Source: CAZTLI01 sp964614375 (GTDB lineage: Bacteria; Chloroflexota; Anaerolineae; Aggregatilineales; Phototrophicaceae). From it: a stretch of DNA of 5,911 nt. The DNA lies in contig CAZTLI010000358.1 of NCBI GenBank assembly GCA_964614375.1, forward strand, positions 1 to 5,911. The letters are read 5' to 3'. The notes beneath the pieces were generated by a model that had not been told where the DNA came from, did not search any database, and saw only the letters and a program-made list of their open reading frames with translations. The position numbers were made by a program, and so were the translations under genes. How positions within the stretch are numbered: position 1 is the stretch's first letter; each line of letters opens with the position of its first letter. Below are positions 4,786 to 5,911 of the stretch, piece by piece.

Positions 4786-5911
4786 TCAGACAACCGCCTG
4801 TTCTAACAGTTGCCCGCCGAGATTTTCGAGTGTTTCGGTAAATCCGGGGAACGAGTCTCCCATACAAGACGAATCGTTGACCACCGTTTCACGATCCGCG
4901 ACCAAACCGGCTACCGCCAGACTCATAGCGATGCGATGGTCATCGTGGCCTTCGGTGACTGCGCCGTGTAAGGTCTGTCCACCAACGATGCGGAATCCAT
5001 CGGCTGTTTCGGTGATTACCGCACCCATTTTCGCCAGTTCGCCTGTCATCACTGCCAGTCTATCGGTCTCTTTGACGCGCAATTCCTGTGCATCGCGGAC
5101 AATCGTTTCGCCATCTGCGTGCAGCGCCGCCACCATCAAGGCCGGGAATTCATCTATCATGCGGACGACGGTTTCGCCACCAATGGTTACGCCCTTTAAT
5201 TGACTATGCCGCACCCGCAAATCACCAACGGGTTCACCCGCTTCGGTCCCGGTATCGGTCACGGTGATGTCTGCGCCCATTTCGAGCAGCACATCCAGCA
5301 AACCTGTGCGCGTTGGGTTGAGATTAACATGAGTCACGGTGACATCGCTGTTGGGGACAATCGCGCCAGCCACCAGCAAAAACGCTGCTGACGAGAAATC
5401 GCCGGGAACGGTCATCGCCATTGGTTGCAGCGACCGTCCCGGTTGCAGCACAATCTTCTCGCCGTCAATCGCAATATCTGCACCCATTGCCGCCAGCATA
5501 CGTTCCGTGTGGTCACGGGCGGGACCGGGTTGAATCACCAGCGTGGCACTGCTAGCGAACAATCCCGCCAGCAAAATCGCGCTTTTCACCTGTGCGCTGG
5601 CAATCGGCATTTCGTAGCGGATGCCGTGCAACTTCGAGGGACGAATGTGCAAGGGTGAATGCCCGTCAAGAGCCTGAATATTCGCGCCCATCATTTGCAA
5701 CGGGGTAATAATCCGCTTCATGGGTCGGCGGCGCAGTTGGTCGCTGCCGTCTAACACACTTTCAAATGGTTGACCGCACAGAATGCCTGCCAGCAATCTA
5801 AATCCCGTCCCAGCATTGACCATATCCAGCGGGCTATCAGCCTGGTGCAATTGACCGCCGTGAATCGTCAGTGTGGTCGTGTCGTGCCGCTCGACATTGA
5901 CGCCCAACTGT
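4786..5911 (-). CDS. aroA: 3-phosphoshikimate 1-carboxyvinyltransferase (EPSP synthase) AroA, 5' partial
   Basis: The enzyme joins phosphoenolpyruvate to shikimate-3-phosphate to form 5-enolpyruvylshikimate-3-phosphate. The frame runs open through the right edge. About 375 residues are visible, so roughly the first 55-65 of a usual 420-440 are missing, including the N-terminal substrate-binding lysine motif. Counting from the codon at 5907, visible motifs are NAGTGFRLLAG (31-41), RRRPMKRI (59-66), SAQVKSAILLAGL (104-116), RDHTERML (131-138) and PGDFSSAAF (168-176). Catalytic Asp252 is in IDEFPALMVAA, Glu280 in ELRVKETDRL and Arg325 in GHDDHRIAM. The C-terminal MGDSFPGF is at 349-356. The residue before NAGT is Val where most relatives have Gly. 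The position matching E. coli Pro101 is Leu, as in Bacillus-type enzymes. The codon at 5907 is an internal TTG preceded by an in-frame CAG, not a start. It is the first visible gene of the operon. Confidence 0.96.
   Translation of the reverse strand, partial: QLGVNVERHDTTTLTIHGGQLHQADSPLDMVNAGTGFRLLAGILCGQPFESVLDGSDQLRRRPMKRIITPLQMMGANIQALDGHSPLHIRPSKLHGIRYEMPIASAQVKSAILLAGLFASSATLVIQPGPARDHTERMLAAMGADIAIDGEKIVLQPGRSLQPMAMTVPGDFSSAAFLLVAGAIVPNSDVTVTHVNLNPTRTGLLDVLLEMGADITVTDTGTEAGEPVGDLRVRHSQLKGVTIGGETVVRMIDEFPALMVAALHADGETIVRDAQELRVKETDRLAVMTGELAKMGAVITETADGFRIVGGQTLHGAVTEGHDDHRIAMSLAVAGLVADRETVVNDSSCMGDSFPGFTETLENLGGQLLEQAVV

Overview
The window is a compact, single-direction gene cluster for the shikimate (chorismate) pathway. 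Every gene I accept lies on the minus strand, so transcription runs from the right edge to the left edge. In transcription order it holds: aroA (EPSP synthase, 5' end cut off by the right edge), a small two-helix membrane protein gene with a broken frame, aroE (shikimate dehydrogenase), a GNAT-family N-acetyltransferase, a 100-residue protein I do not recognise, aroC (chorismate synthase), aroK (shikimate kinase) and aroB (3-dehydroquinate synthase), which ends 9 bases from the left edge.

The five recognisable enzymes cover five of the seven steps from DAHP to chorismate: AroB makes 3-dehydroquinate, AroE reduces 3-dehydroshikimate, AroK phosphorylates shikimate, AroA adds the enolpyruvyl group and AroC makes chorismate. 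DAHP synthase and 3-dehydroquinate dehydratase are not in the window; they may lie beyond either edge or elsewhere. Spacing is tight. aroC/aroK overlap by 8 nt and aroK/aroB by 22 nt. The aroE stop is part of the Shine-Dalgarno of the acetyltransferase. The repaired membrane-protein frame would overlap aroE by 14 nt. This is what one expects of one polycistronic mRNA with translational coupling. No gap between genes is longer than about 80 bases.

The organism is a bacterium of moderate GC content using ordinary purine-rich ribosome binding sites. The gene order and protein style would suit a Chloroflexota (Anaerolineae-like) genome, but this is an impression, not something the sequence proves. 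There are no rRNA, tRNA, CRISPR or insertion-sequence signals.

The biosynthetic genes are ordinary. The parts worth a second look lie between and beside them: (1) a small membrane gene whose frame breaks exactly at a run of six T and is restored by a -1 shift into a convincing second helix and charged tail; (2) a 17-nt-arm inverted repeat between aroA and that gene whose 3' arm contains the gene's likely ribosome binding site; (3) a perfect 20-bp palindrome in the C-terminal codons of the unrecognised 100-aa gene; (4) the unrecognised gene itself and the acetyltransferase, embedded in the pathway operon; (5) a perfect extended -10 motif overlapping the aroB stop codon. I found no evidence of a defence system or other exotic module.
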